This document shows positions 8,673 through 17,132 of a stretch of 64,000 nt of DNA, in pieces. Location of the stretch: positions 1 through 64,000 of the forward strand of contig JAJDVB010000147.1 in NCBI GenBank assembly GCA_022826345.1, read 5' to 3'. The notes under the pieces were generated by a model. It was not told the DNA's origin and did no database searches. It was given only the letters and a program-made list of their open reading frames with translations. Numbering within the stretch: position 1 is the first letter of the stretch; every line of letters begins with the position of its first letter. The position numbers and the translations under genes were made by a program. Source of the stretch: Alphaproteobacteria bacterium. Lineage in GTDB: Bacteria > Pseudomonadota > Alphaproteobacteria > UBA828.

Positions 8673-9060
8673 GTGCCAGGCGAACTGGTGAAAGGGTAGC
8701 GGGTGAAAGTCCCGCGAAACGAAAGGAGTAGCCAGCCACGTTTCTCCGCGAGCCGTGCATCGTCGGCCGTGAGGCCGGGGGTGAAGCGTCGGTAGCGGTG
8801 CATGCGGGCAGGGACATTGAGCGCCGAAAACGAGGAGTCCGAAGTGCCGAGACGTTTAAGCACGTCGAAGGCAACATCGCCCCCACCGCGATCTGGCGAG
8901 GTGAGGGGGGAGCTTCGCGGCGTCGAAGACCCCATGCACGCATGTAAGCCCGGCGCGCCGGGTGATGGCGGAGACTATGGAGGACGGCCCGGCGTGAACA
9001 ACTCCGTCGCCGGAAGTCTCCATTTCTGCGTCAGGGATTGCCCAAAACCAGGACGAAGAA
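8673..9060 (+). mobile_element. Group II intron 5' part (domain I region), reverse transcriptase missing
   Basis: From GTGCCAGGCG at 8673 the sequence has the look of a proteobacterial group II intron 5' half. It has GGTAGCGGGTGAAAGTCCCG at about 8694, then AGTAGCCAGCCACGTTTCT, the GTGAAGCGTCGGTAGCGG block and the GACGTTTAAGCACGTCGAAG stem. An intron-encoded reverse transcriptase would be expected from roughly 9050 onward, but none is there; a different gene begins at 9100. I could not see a domain V. The exact 3' boundary is uncertain. I therefore call a truncated, non-mobile intron relic. The rest of 8491-8672 shows nothing recognisable. Confidence 0.6.
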
Positions 9061-9099
9061 GATATACGTACCGGAACCGCATCGGATCGGACGCATCAA

Positions 9100-10392
9100 G
9101 TGAGACGGGCCATACGCAATCTGGAGCAGCTTTCCGACATCGATCTCTTTCAGACTTTGTCCGAGGGCATGCCGCTTATCGTCGACAACGCCACGAGCCT
9201 CGATGAAACCGCCCGGCGCCTATGCCGGAACGGGGAGTTCCGCGCCTCGGAAGTCATGCGCGGCTTTGCGGAGGAGGAGGCGGCAAAGATGCTGATCCTC
9301 ATCGACTATGTTCGATGCCCGAGCAAATCGGGGCGAAGGGCGCAGGTGCTGAGCCGCTTCTACGGGCATGTTGCGAAGCGCATCCATGCCATGGCATCCG
9401 AATATCCGAGGATCGCATCGTTCGGTGAACTCTCGGACTTGGTCGAGCGCGAGTGCCGTCCCTGGTATCTCGACGGACCGAACCACATCGACTGGATTTT
9501 TCCGAACTCGATTTCGGCAAAGCGCGAACGCGATCTCTATGTCGATTATGTACAGGACGTGACTGACGCCGCTGGCGCGTGCCTCTGGATTGCTCCCGCC
9601 CCTTCGGACGATTCCCAGTCGCAATATCCGACATCAGATTGCGTCACGCTCGTCCAATCTCTGTCCCAAGCGGGCGCCGTTTCGGCCGAAGGCCTCGCCG
9701 AGGTCGCCGATGTCTGGAGAGGCTTCGCGCCCGAGCCGTACACCGATCGCGAAGAATTGCACTGTCTGATTCTCGAAACGCTGGACCGTCTCGCACGGCT
9801 TTGCGGCGCCTTCGATGAAGCGGTGGCACGGTTCATAGTACAGCACTGGCCGTTTCCGTTGTGGCCGCTAACGATAAGGGAGCCGCGCCCTGACGAGGGC
9901 GACCTCGACGGCTTGCGCGAAGAACGGGAGCTCACAATCGACTGGATTATGGAGACTGAAGCGAAACGCGACCCGGCTCCCGCGATTTCCCGGTCGAAAG
10001 TCGAGAAATTGCACGACGCCTATGCGGCTTGGCAAAGTGAAAGCGACGCACGCGAGCCACGCCACGCCGAGAGCCAGCACATAACGTTTCGGTTCCGGTC
10101 GTCTGCCGACTTCGCGGAGTGTTTCAGATTGCCGTCCTACGTGGCCCTTCAGGACATGTTCCGCGAATTGACCGGGGATGAGCGTGCGGCGCTTCTCGCA
10201 CTGGGCTGGTTCGCTCGGGAACAGGTGGCTGACTGGCCCCGCATCTACGAACGCGCCGTGAACCTAGAACCGACGACTGACGAGAGCTACCAGATCGGTT
10301 GCGCCTGCTACTGGCTGGCTGGCTTGGAGCGCTGGGAAGAGAAACCCCGGCCCTTCCAAGCAGGACGGATGCGGCGGCGCATGCACCTGTGA
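9100..10392 (+). CDS. AbiV-like HEPN-domain protein with long C-terminal region
   Basis: This is a 430-residue protein starting at GTG 9100 with a weak ribosome site. Residues about 20-72 carry the pattern of AbiV-family HEPN proteins: SEG, then DNATSLDETARRL, then FAEEEAAKMLILIDY (EEExxK at 58-63). FYGHVAKRIHAM (88-99) fits the second H-x-x-K helix. The usual AbiV is about half this length; the C-terminal ~300 residues (rich in Trp, with TIREPRPDE and LLALGWFAREQ) are unknown to me. No clear R-x4-6-H ribonuclease motif is visible. AbiV blocks phage translation in Lactococcus, so a defence role is plausible but inferred. It follows the group II intron relic directly. Confidence 0.6.
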   Translation: MRRAIRNLEQLSDIDLFQTLSEGMPLIVDNATSLDETARRLCRNGEFRASEVMRGFAEEEAAKMLILIDYVRCPSKSGRRAQVLSRFYGHVAKRIHAMASEYPRIASFGELSDLVERECRPWYLDGPNHIDWIFPNSISAKRERDLYVDYVQDVTDAAGACLWIAPAPSDDSQSQYPTSDCVTLVQSLSQAGAVSAEGLAEVADVWRGFAPEPYTDREELHCLILETLDRLARLCGAFDEAVARFIVQHWPFPLWPLTIREPRPDEGDLDGLREERELTIDWIMETEAKRDPAPAISRSKVEKLHDAYAAWQSESDAREPRHAESQHITFRFRSSADFAECFRLPSYVALQDMFRELTGDERAALLALGWFAREQVADWPRIYERAVNLEPTTDESYQIGCACYWLAGLERWEEKPRPFQAGRMRRRMHL

Positions 10393-10946
10393 ACCCACGG
10401 ACCCCCATAGCGACTTATTCTTGTTGCGCGCGTCCTGTTAGCCCCTCGTAATCTTGCAAGATCAGAGGCTTATCGCGCCGATCGGCACCGAACCCGTGCG
10501 TCGATCAACAGCCGCTCTTTCGACTATCTTTGACTACGCACCGTACAATCCCATAATCTCTCCACCCACATTGCATCCCACGATTCGATCAAGAAAATGC
10601 AAGAACGAGCTAGTGTGGTGTCCCGGAGATATATGCATAAAGTCGTTGGAGTTTGGCGAGTATCGATTCAGCGGTTGCGGTCCACATGAAGGCTACCTCC
10701 CTTCTTCGGATGGCGACAGCGTGGATGGCGACTGCGTACACGCCTCACGGCTGGCAGATCAAAGGTACGTATGCTATCGTCGGTTACTATGGACGTAGAA
10801 TTCTCGATGCGCGGGAAGAAGATCGCCCTGACAACGAGTTCCAATCCAAGACAAATTGATTGCGCCATTTCCGTCAGCCCTCGTTTACACCTGATATCAG
10901 AAATGTCGGATAACTTTCGCCACGCCAACAGTGATTGAGAGAAGAC
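10393..10946. other. Non-coding stretch with a third, weak copy of the GATCGGCG repeat
   Basis: No convincing gene is seen. At about 10453-10483 the minus strand reads GATCGGCGCGATAAGCCTCT, similar to the left part of the inverted repeats at 6019 and 12119. From about 10500 onward the base composition becomes noticeably AT-richer than the surrounding ~65-70% GC chromosome. Confidence 0.4.
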
Positions 10947-11558
10947 ATGCCCTATCCTATGGACAAGATTATCGACAACACGCTTACTGGCATTGCTAAG
11001 GCACAAAAAGATTATGAGAGCTGGACAGGCGGATATTGGCTTTGGCAAGCTCCCGAATACCTTATAACTACCTACATCGCAAGACAGATTGCAACCTATC
11101 GCGATCACAATTACTATGTAACTCTTGAACACAACACCCGAGCGGCCATCGATGCTGCGGGCGGCATGCGTCAAGGAAGACCACGACGCGACTTACGCCT
11201 GCGAGGAAAATTTGATATTTTGTTGTGGTGGGCCAATGATACCCCCAGAGCCATCATTGAAGTTAAGAGGCACATCAGTGCCTTCGAGCACGTTGAGAAG
11301 GATGTAGCCAGAATATGCAGTACCTTAAAGCAGGAAAACCACATTCGCGCCGGCTTAGTTGCCTATTACACATCACATGCTAGTGAGCCCGACGAGGTGG
11401 CGCAGTTCATTTCCGAAAGGCTGGAGATCATTGAAACGGGAACGCGAGAGTACGTAGAAAACAAACGCCGCATGAAATTCCGTCATTGTCCGGGCAAAGT
11501 TCGGATTGTGGAAGATTCAGCCTGGGTACCGGGCGTATTGAGAATATCCCGCTCCTGA
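10947..11558 (+). CDS. PD-(D/E)XK-type nuclease-like protein
   Basis: This is a 203-residue protein. GKFDILLWW (D90) followed by RAIIEVKRH (E105, K107) is the D-x(n)-E-x-K core of the PD-(D/E)XK nuclease fold, and E37 in PEYLITTYIA may be the fourth acidic residue. I chose the ATG at 10947, preceded by GAGAGAAG, over a TTG 12 bp upstream. The gene is AT-richer than the host and stands alone between the AbiV-like gene and transposase debris. It could be a lone restriction-type nuclease, a defence effector or a repair nuclease. No methylase or specificity subunit is nearby. Confidence 0.65.
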   Translation: MPYPMDKIIDNTLTGIAKAQKDYESWTGGYWLWQAPEYLITTYIARQIATYRDHNYYVTLEHNTRAAIDAAGGMRQGRPRRDLRLRGKFDILLWWANDTPRAIIEVKRHISAFEHVEKDVARICSTLKQENHIRAGLVAYYTSHASEPDEVAQFISERLEIIETGTREYVENKRRMKFRHCPGKVRIVEDSAWVPGVLRISRS

Positions 11559-11788
11559 CACGCCAGCGTTCTCTGCTCAATAGTGCAGAACCGCTTTTGT
11601 CCGCGGCTGAGGGGCGTAATGACGGAGGTCGGGCAGACTCGGGCTGATCCAGGTCCTCCCTTCGCTTGCCTGGACGGCTACATGGGGTCCCCGAGGATCG
11701 GTGGGATGTCGCCGGTTTCGGGTTCCGTCGAGTGCAGCTGTCCGGCCTCGCCGCTGGACGAGGTTACCCAGCGAACTCTGCTATCCGG

Positions 11789-12052
11789 TTACGCCCGCGG
11801 GATCATGCGGCGGGCGCGCTCAGTGATCGCGTGGAGAGCCTCCTTGGCGCGGGCGGCATAGTGGCGGTTGGCCTCGGGCAGGTTTCGCAACTGCCCGTTG
11901 CAGCGCACGATGGCGATGGTGGCGCTGGTCAGGCGGGAGAGATTACGCGGCATGTGAAGTACATGGAACCGGCAGCGGTCTTCGTCGTGGTTAGAGTTGC
12001 GCACGTAGTGGAGTTGCTTCGCGATGTTCCGGTGGTTGCGCGAGAGAGCCAA
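11789..12052 (-). pseudogene. Transposase C-terminal relic (ISAs1/IS4-like DDE)
   Basis: The 87-codon minus-strand frame contains SRNHRNIAKQLHYVRNSNHD then EDRCRF and MPRNLSRLTSATIAIVRCNG. This matches the C-terminal layout of ISAs1-type transposases (H-W-x-I-E-N-x-LH-x-VRD...EDR...P-x-N-x-x-x-L). The catalytic Glu expected in the first block is not in its usual context, and the rest of the gene is absent. The 5' side abuts the inverted repeat at 12076-12119, so it looks truncated by another element. The flanking 11559-11788 holds nothing recognisable. Confidence 0.5.
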
Positions 12053-12075
12053 GAGTGTTGTTTACCACCCGGTTC

Positions 12076-12119
12076 TGACCCTAGTGGGTCATGCTAAATT
12101 AACGAGTTGCACGCCGATC
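12076..12119 (-). repeat. Inverted-repeat end, right copy
   Basis: On the minus strand it reads GATCGGCGTGCAACTCGTTA through TAGCATGACCCACTAGGGTC, the partner of 6019-6063. A second GCACGCCGATC copy follows at 12121-12131, giving the multiple-repeat look of some IS ends. The two copies face each other across about 6.1 kb holding regulator, enzyme, intron and defence-like genes. Confidence 0.55.
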
Positions 12120-12230
12120 AGCACGCCGATCGACGTTTGAGGTTGCCCGCAGCCTTGCGCCTGTAGGACTTCCAGTGTGGTTCGCAGCAGCAGTGCAGAC
12201 GCCACTGTTCAAGACGACGCGATTACCGTT

Positions 12231-12737
12231 CTAATGGTGATGCCACCTTCTAAATTCTATCGGAGATCCATTATCATTACATCTGGTCAGGTCTTGGTCA
12301 ATTAGCTCCCAAAGCACGTCATCCATCTCACTTCTGGGTCTTTTGTAGGCGTTACGTATGGAAGATCGGAGATCTGCAATAGCATTGTTTACAGCTAATG
12401 CTCCGTCATTCTTTGCGTTTACTAACAAAGGGTCATTATTCAAGTTCTGTCGCGCTTCTTCTAATTCTCTACTGAAAAGACTATTGGTCTCTCGCCATGA
12501 TTTAGCATTCGTCGTTTCTTGCTCATAGCGCTTTCTGTATATCTCCTGTTCTCTCTTTTTAAAGACTTCATGGGCTTGCTGATAAGCGACATTTACAAGT
12601 CTAATGTGACGATCTAAAATAGCATTATACTTGGCAGTTGCCTCCATATACTCAACACAAGTCTGCTGCGTTTGAGCCGATGCGGTGGACATTGAAATAT
12701 TGAGAGCTAAAACGGTCGTGAAGAGGAATTTCCACAC
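12231..12737 (-). CDS. Small secreted coiled-coil protein of unknown function
   Basis: This is a 168-residue protein. Residues 1-22 are a Sec signal peptide (MWKFLFTTVLALNISMSTAS then AQ) with a probable cleavage site after ASA. The mature part is highly charged and helical (EVFKKREQEIYRKRYEQE, ELEEARQNLN), suggesting a coiled coil, with two Cys (CVEYMEA near the N-terminus, LTRCND near the C-terminus) that could form a disulfide. Base composition is clearly AT-rich against the chromosome. I do not recognise a family. Location is probably periplasmic. The gene sits upstream of the integrase pair's 3' end, inside the island. Confidence 0.6.
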   Translation of the reverse strand: MWKFLFTTVLALNISMSTASAQTQQTCVEYMEATAKYNAILDRHIRLVNVAYQQAHEVFKKREQEIYRKRYEQETTNAKSWRETNSLFSRELEEARQNLNNDPLLVNAKNDGALAVNNAIADLRSSIRNAYKRPRSEMDDVLWELIDQDLTRCNDNGSPIEFRRWHHH

Positions 12738-13121
12738 TTGTCTTCTCCTCTCTACCGATTAGGACGAACATCAGCAATGGCCGAAAATGCCGAGCAACTG
12801 CCCACAACTCACGGTAGGTCATGGATTTTGTTGTGTCAATCTGCTGGAATTCCTCAACATTTTCGTGCATGACTACACCGTACTGGAACACGCGGCGATA
12901 CCCTGCTGCGATCGTCGAGAGAAATGCAGGATAGCACCGGGAGTGATCCAAGAAGTATCGGTGATCACTTGGCGATGTCCCCCTGTTGCCGGGGCGCGGT
13001 GAAACCAGTTGCAAAGGAAGGCGCCCGACTGTCGAGGCGGACGCGCAACAGGTTTTTCGTACTCTGGTACACGCTGATTTCAGGGTCGTGGACGACAAGA
13101 CCTGGCCCGCGCAGCGTGCCT
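12738..13121. other. Gap without a recognisable gene
   Basis: A minus-strand frame crosses it (for example MTYRELWAVARHFRPLLMFV, about 12755-12820) but has no start context, overlaps the signal-peptide gene and matches nothing I know. The end nearest 13101-13121 is the integrase 3' flank that is repeated at 6091-6111. Confidence 0.4.
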
Positions 13122-14294
13122 TCACGACGATGCTGCTGCAGGCGACTCGCCGGTCTCCATTGCGACCTCGATGGTCTTTCCGATGCGCTCGGCGGCGGCC
13201 TGCAGGTCGCGGTCGCCGACATGGGCGTATCGCAGGGTCATCCTGGGGTCAGCGTGCCCGAGCATCCGCGCGACGGTGGACAGGGAAACGCCCCGGGCGA
13301 CGGCCTGGCTGGCAACGGTATGCCTGAGATCGTGCAGACGGACGTCGTCGAGACCGGCTTCCTTCCGCACCTGGCGCCAGAGGCACAGTGTGTCTGAAAG
13401 CGGTTTGTCAGGATGCCTCGGAGACGGGAACACGTAAGGACCTGCGACACGCGGCTGGCGGGCGAGGATGGCCTGCGCGGCCTGGCTCAACCATACCCTT
13501 CGCGGCCCGGTCTTGGTGTGGGCGAGGTTGAGCAGGTCGCCGTCGACCTCCGACCATTGAAGCTTCAGAATCTCGCCCACCCGGCAGCCGGTGAGCAGGA
13601 GGAGCCGGATGACGTCGGCCTGTTGCCGGCGGGAAGGCCGCTCCCCGGCCAGCCGGTCGAGGACGCGGTGAAGCCTTTCGATCTCTTCGACGGAGAGGAA
13701 CCGGGTGAGTTTCGGGCGGGGGTTCTTGGCGATGCCCTTGACGGGAGCGGTTCCGGCATGGCCGGCGGCGAGGGCGGCGTTCATGATCTGGCTGAGAATC
13801 TCAAGCGCCTTGTTGGCTCCTCCCGGAGCGGTGCGGCTGTAGGTGTCGAACCAGCGTTCGACGTCGATCCGCCGGATGGCGTCCAGCGGGAGGGGGCCGA
13901 AGGCGGGGATCAACTGCCGCCTAAGTACAAGGTCGGCGGATCGGCAGGACGACGGGGCACAGCGGCGGCGGTACGCCGGCCACCACTCGTTCTGGACGAA
14001 GTCGCGGAACAAGGGAGCGCCGGAACCTCCTTCCGCCTTGCGCGGGGCGGTTCCCAGGCGGAGCGCCAGGGCTCCCTTCCGGGCATCCTCAACAGTCATG
14101 AGCGCAGCCGGGCCGACGGTCGTCCTGACCGGCTCTCCCTGGACGCGGCCGTGCCAGACGAAGCTGCGATGGCCGGACGGGCGCACCCTAACGCCGAGGC
14201 CGGGCACCTCGCTGTCCCAGACCGCGTATTCCGTCGTGTGCGGCTTCAACCTGCTGACGCCCGCGTCGGTCAGCCGGACCCTCCGCCCCTTCAC
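13122..14294 (-). CDS. Tyrosine recombinase (integrase), second of a coupled pair
   Basis: This is a 390-residue integrase. The N-terminus (VRLTDAGVSRLKPHTTEYAV, GLGVRVRPSG) is the arm-type DUF4102-like domain, followed by a core-binding SAM-like domain. The catalytic set is complete: R in LLTGCRVGEIL, K in HTKTG, HDLRHT (HxxR), LGHADP and the nucleophile Y in LRYAHVGD. I chose the GTG at 14294 because it overlaps the stop of the upstream integrase by 4 bp (GTGA); the frame is open further upstream but there it is antisense to that gene's coding frame. Its 3' end is duplicated as a relic at 6112-6216. It probably drives integration or excision of this island. Confidence 0.9.
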   Translation of the reverse strand: MKGRRVRLTDAGVSRLKPHTTEYAVWDSEVPGLGVRVRPSGHRSFVWHGRVQGEPVRTTVGPAALMTVEDARKGALALRLGTAPRKAEGGSGAPLFRDFVQNEWWPAYRRRCAPSSCRSADLVLRRQLIPAFGPLPLDAIRRIDVERWFDTYSRTAPGGANKALEILSQIMNAALAAGHAGTAPVKGIAKNPRPKLTRFLSVEEIERLHRVLDRLAGERPSRRQQADVIRLLLLTGCRVGEILKLQWSEVDGDLLNLAHTKTGPRRVWLSQAAQAILARQPRVAGPYVFPSPRHPDKPLSDTLCLWRQVRKEAGLDDVRLHDLRHTVASQAVARGVSLSTVARMLGHADPRMTLRYAHVGDRDLQAAAERIGKTIEVAMETGESPAAASS

Positions 14295-15418
14295 GCCTGC
14301 CTCCCCGACAGGACAGGAGACAGGGTCTCGACCGCCTCGCGGACCGTGGCGTCGGACAGGTGGGCGTATTTCAAGGTGGTCGACGCGCTCTCGTGACCGA
14401 GCAGGCGGCCGACGGTGCGCACGCTCTCGCCGCAGAGCAGCGCCATGCTGGCGTAGGAGTGCCTGGTGTCGTGCAGGCGGACATCCCGAAGCCCGGCTTC
14501 CTCCCTCACGCAGCGCCAGAAGTAATCCAGCCACAGCCACGGGGTGCGCAGACCGGCAACCGGGAAGACCCACCCGGACGACCTGGGCAGTCGGTCGAGG
14601 ACATCGCGCGCCGCCGCACATAGCCAGATCGTGCGCGGGCCGACTTTGCTGTCCGGCAGATAGAGCCGCCCCTCCCGGTAGGAGCGCCACTGGAGGGTCA
14701 GGATCTCCGACTTGCGGCACCCGGTGAGCAGCAGCAGGCGCAGGGCGGCCACGTGCAGGGGGCGGGCGGCCTCGTGCCGGCCCAGCACTGCGGCGAGGCG
14801 GCGGTATTCCTCGGGGGTGAGGAAGCGCTCGGACCGCCCCTGCCGGTAGCGGTGGATGCCGGCGCAGGGGTTGCTGTCCTCGGGGCGGTATCCCCAGACC
14901 TCGGCCTGCTGCATGACGACCGAGAGGATCGGCGCAGAGCGGTTCGCGGCGGCGGGCGTCGCGTGCAGAGAGCGGAACCAGGCCCGCACATCCTCCCGAG
15001 TTATCTCTCCGATGGGCCTGCCCGCGAAGAAGGGCAGTATCTGCCGGCGGAGATAGGCCCGGTTCACGTCCAGGGTGCGGGGCTTCCAGCGACGCCCGTA
15101 GCGCTCGAAGACCTCCTCGGCGACGGTCTCGAAGAGAGTGCCGCCGGGGTCGGCCGCCGCGGGCTCCCGGCCGTCGCGCAACGCGGCGAGCATCGCCCTG
15201 GCCCTGGCCCGCGCCTCGGGCTCGGCGAGCGCCCCCGCGTCGCCTATTATCTTCCAGACCCGTTTGCCCCTGTGCTGGCTGTGGATGAAGTAGCGTCTGG
15301 CGCCGGAGGGCATAACCCGGACGCCGTATCCCTTAAGTTCGGCGTCTCGGATATCGCGCACCTTGCGGCGGGGCCGAAGGGCGTCGACCCGGCGCTGGGT
15401 GAGACGGATGGGTGGCAT
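14291..15418 (-). CDS. Tyrosine recombinase (integrase), first of a coupled pair
   Basis: This is a 375-residue integrase paralogous to the one just downstream. It has an N-terminal arm domain (IRLTQRRVDALRPRRKVRDI, GYGVRVMPSG), a core-binding domain, and catalytic residues R (LLTGCRKSEIL), K (DSKVGPR), HDTRHS, LGHESAS and Y (LKYAHLSD). I chose the ATG at 15418, preceded by GGAGA at a good distance; 22 extra in-frame codons upstream are less likely. It lies at the island/chromosome boundary, about 120 bp beyond the 3' end of the urease operon. The 4-bp overlap with the second integrase implies coupled synthesis and perhaps heteromeric action, as in multi-recombinase elements (RIT), but only two recombinases are present. 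Confidence 0.9.
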   Translation of the reverse strand: MPPIRLTQRRVDALRPRRKVRDIRDAELKGYGVRVMPSGARRYFIHSQHRGKRVWKIIGDAGALAEPEARARARAMLAALRDGREPAAADPGGTLFETVAEEVFERYGRRWKPRTLDVNRAYLRRQILPFFAGRPIGEITREDVRAWFRSLHATPAAANRSAPILSVVMQQAEVWGYRPEDSNPCAGIHRYRQGRSERFLTPEEYRRLAAVLGRHEAARPLHVAALRLLLLTGCRKSEILTLQWRSYREGRLYLPDSKVGPRTIWLCAAARDVLDRLPRSSGWVFPVAGLRTPWLWLDYFWRCVREEAGLRDVRLHDTRHSYASMALLCGESVRTVGRLLGHESASTTLKYAHLSDATVREAVETLSPVLSGRQA

Positions 15419-15616
15419 GATTGCGCGTCTCCGATCTGTTGCAGCGGGGTGCGGAATCGGCTTGAATTCCGTACCCGGTGGCAATAGAAACGGATGACTA
15501 TCGCAATCGAATCAGTTGTTTAGCACCGGAGGTGCGTGACGATGTGTAAGAAAACCGAGGTCAACGGGATCGCTCGCAGGTCCGACTGCATGGGAATTAA
15601 CTTCAGAAACAGGACA

Positions 15617-16495
15617 CTAGCACTTGAGGATGGGGCGGGCGGGCTTGCCGGCGATGGCGGGGCGGAGCGCGGTCCAGGCGTTGAAGAGCGCCTCGTGGGC
15701 CTGCCAGGTCTCGTGGCTCAGGATGCGGACGATCACCAGGTTGCCGATGCGGGTGACGCCGGCCTCGGTGCCGTCGACGCCTTCGATGGCCTCGTGCACG
15801 TCGTCCTCCACGGCCGCTGGCAGGTCCGGTGCGTAGGCGAACGCCGTCGCCATGTGCAGCCGCTCCTGCCAGAGCCGCTGCAGCGCGGCGATGGTCTCCG
15901 GCGCGGTCGCGACCAGGCGGTCGAGGGCGACCAACCGGCCGCCGAGGGCGATGCGGAACTCGGAAACCAGGTGGTGGAAGCGGAAGACCTCACCGTCGCC
16001 AAAGTGGACGCGGCCGGCCGAGACCATGTCGGTGGCGAAGAGCCGCGACGAGGGCTCCAGCGCGATCCGGTTGATCCGGTGCACCCGGCTGCGGGCGAAG
16101 GGGATCGCCTCGTCCGGGCAGAACTCAAGCAGCGCGTCTGCACCCACGTGGAGGTCCACGATCTCACGCGAGACGGCGCCCCCCGGGCACTTGTAGAACT
16201 TGCTCGACGCGGTGGTGGTGAAGAGGGAACGGGTGCCCGGCTCCAGCACGCCGTGGAAGTGCGAGACGTCGCCTTCGACGAACCCGCCGCCGCTGTTGAC
16301 CAGCAGCATGAACGGCTGGTCGTCGTGATCCTGGTAGTGGTAGCCCTGCCACTGGAAGGGGATGCGCCAGCAGAGCGGGTCGATCTCCGTCCGCCCGAGC
16401 CGGCTCGACGCGCGGACGTTCATCAGCGCGTACTTGCCGACGATCCATTCGGGATCAGGCTGAATGGGCGCGCTGCTCGGCTCCGTCATGCCCAC
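15617..16495 (-). CDS. ureD: Urease accessory protein UreD (UreH)
   Basis: This is a 292-residue protein of the UreD/UreH family, the scaffold that binds apo-urease and recruits UreF and UreG for nickel insertion. Recognisable features are [13 protein letters not shown] near residue 65, [13 protein letters not shown] and the [14 protein letters not shown] stretch. It is the last gene of the urease operon, as in Helicobacter, rather than first as in Klebsiella. Its start lies inside ureG (about 40 bp overlap); a second Met two codons in is an alternative start. Confidence 0.93.
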   Translation of the reverse strand: MGMTEPSSAPIQPDPEWIVGKYALMNVRASSRLGRTEIDPLCWRIPFQWQGYHYQDHDDQPFMLLVNSGGGFVEGDVSHFHGVLEPGTRSLFTTTASSKFYKCPGGAVSREIVDLHVGADALLEFCPDEAIPFARSRVHRINRIALEPSSRLFATDMVSAGRVHFGDGEVFRFHHLVSEFRIALGGRLVALDRLVATAPETIAALQRLWQERLHMATAFAYAPDLPAAVEDDVHEAIEGVDGTEAGVTRIGNLVIVRILSHETWQAHEALFNAWTALRPAIAGKPARPILKC

Positions 16496-17099
16496 CCATC
16501 AGGAGAACGTCGCGCTCGATCCAGGCGATCACCTCGGCAAGGCCCTCGCCGGCGCGCAGGTTGGTGAAGAGGAAGGGCCGCGCGCCCCGCATCTTCTTCG
16601 AATCGCGCTCCATGACGCCAAGGTCGGCGCCCACCATCGGCGCGAGGTCGATCTTGTTGATGACCAGCAGCGGCGACTTGGTGATGCCGGGCCCGCCCTT
16701 GCGCGGGATCTTGTCGCCCTCCGCCACGTCGATGACGTAGATGTAGCTGTCCACCAGCTCGGGGCTGAAGGTCGCCGCGAGATTGTCGCCGCCGCTCTCG
16801 ACGAAGACGATGTCGAGGTCGGGATGCAGCGCCGCCATCTCTTCGATGGCGTGGGCGTTCATCGAGACGTCCTCGCGGATCGCGGTGTGCGGGCAGCCGC
16901 CGGTCTCGACCCCGGCCACGCGCTCGGGCGCGATGGCGCCGGACTTGACGACGAACTCGGCGTCTTCCTTGGTGTAGATGTCGTTGGTGATGGCGGCCAG
17001 CGAATGGCGGCCGCCCATGCTGCGGCAGAGCGATACCAGCAGCGCCGTCTTGCCCGAGCCCACCGGCCCGCCGATGCCGATCCTGACCGGCTTGCGCAT
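16455..17099 (-). CDS. ureG: Urease accessory GTPase UreG
   Basis: This is a 214-residue SIMIBI-class GTPase that powers nickel delivery to urease. The P-loop is GGPVGSGKT near the N-terminus, the nickel-binding CPH motif is in [30 protein letters not shown] follows, and the guanine-specificity NKID is in [10 protein letters not shown]. Length is normal. It lies between ureF and ureD on the minus strand. Confidence 0.97.
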   Translation of the reverse strand: MRKPVRIGIGGPVGSGKTALLVSLCRSMGGRHSLAAITNDIYTKEDAEFVVKSGAIAPERVAGVETGGCPHTAIREDVSMNAHAIEEMAALHPDLDIVFVESGGDNLAATFSPELVDSYIYVIDVAEGDKIPRKGGPGITKSPLLVINKIDLAPMVGADLGVMERDSKKMRGARPFLFTNLRAGEGLAEVIAWIERDVLLMGGHDGAEQRAHSA

Positions 17100-17132
17100 T
17101 CGTGAAGCCTCCCCGATTTCCTCGCATCTACC

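Noticed and set aside
12652..13125. 157-codon minus-strand frame over the gap before the integrase
   Set aside because: Overlaps a gene with a clean signal peptide and matches nothing; no ribosome site.
14295..14720. Longer N-terminus for the downstream integrase
   Set aside because: The extra 142 codons lie in another frame of the upstream integrase and have no domain; the GTG at 14294 with the 4-bp overlap is the natural start.
15542..15620. ATG with a very good GGAGGT ribosome site between integrase and ureD
   Set aside because: The frame runs on into the antisense of ureD with no sensible end, so at best it is a gene start cut by island insertion; no family seen in its first ~25 codons.
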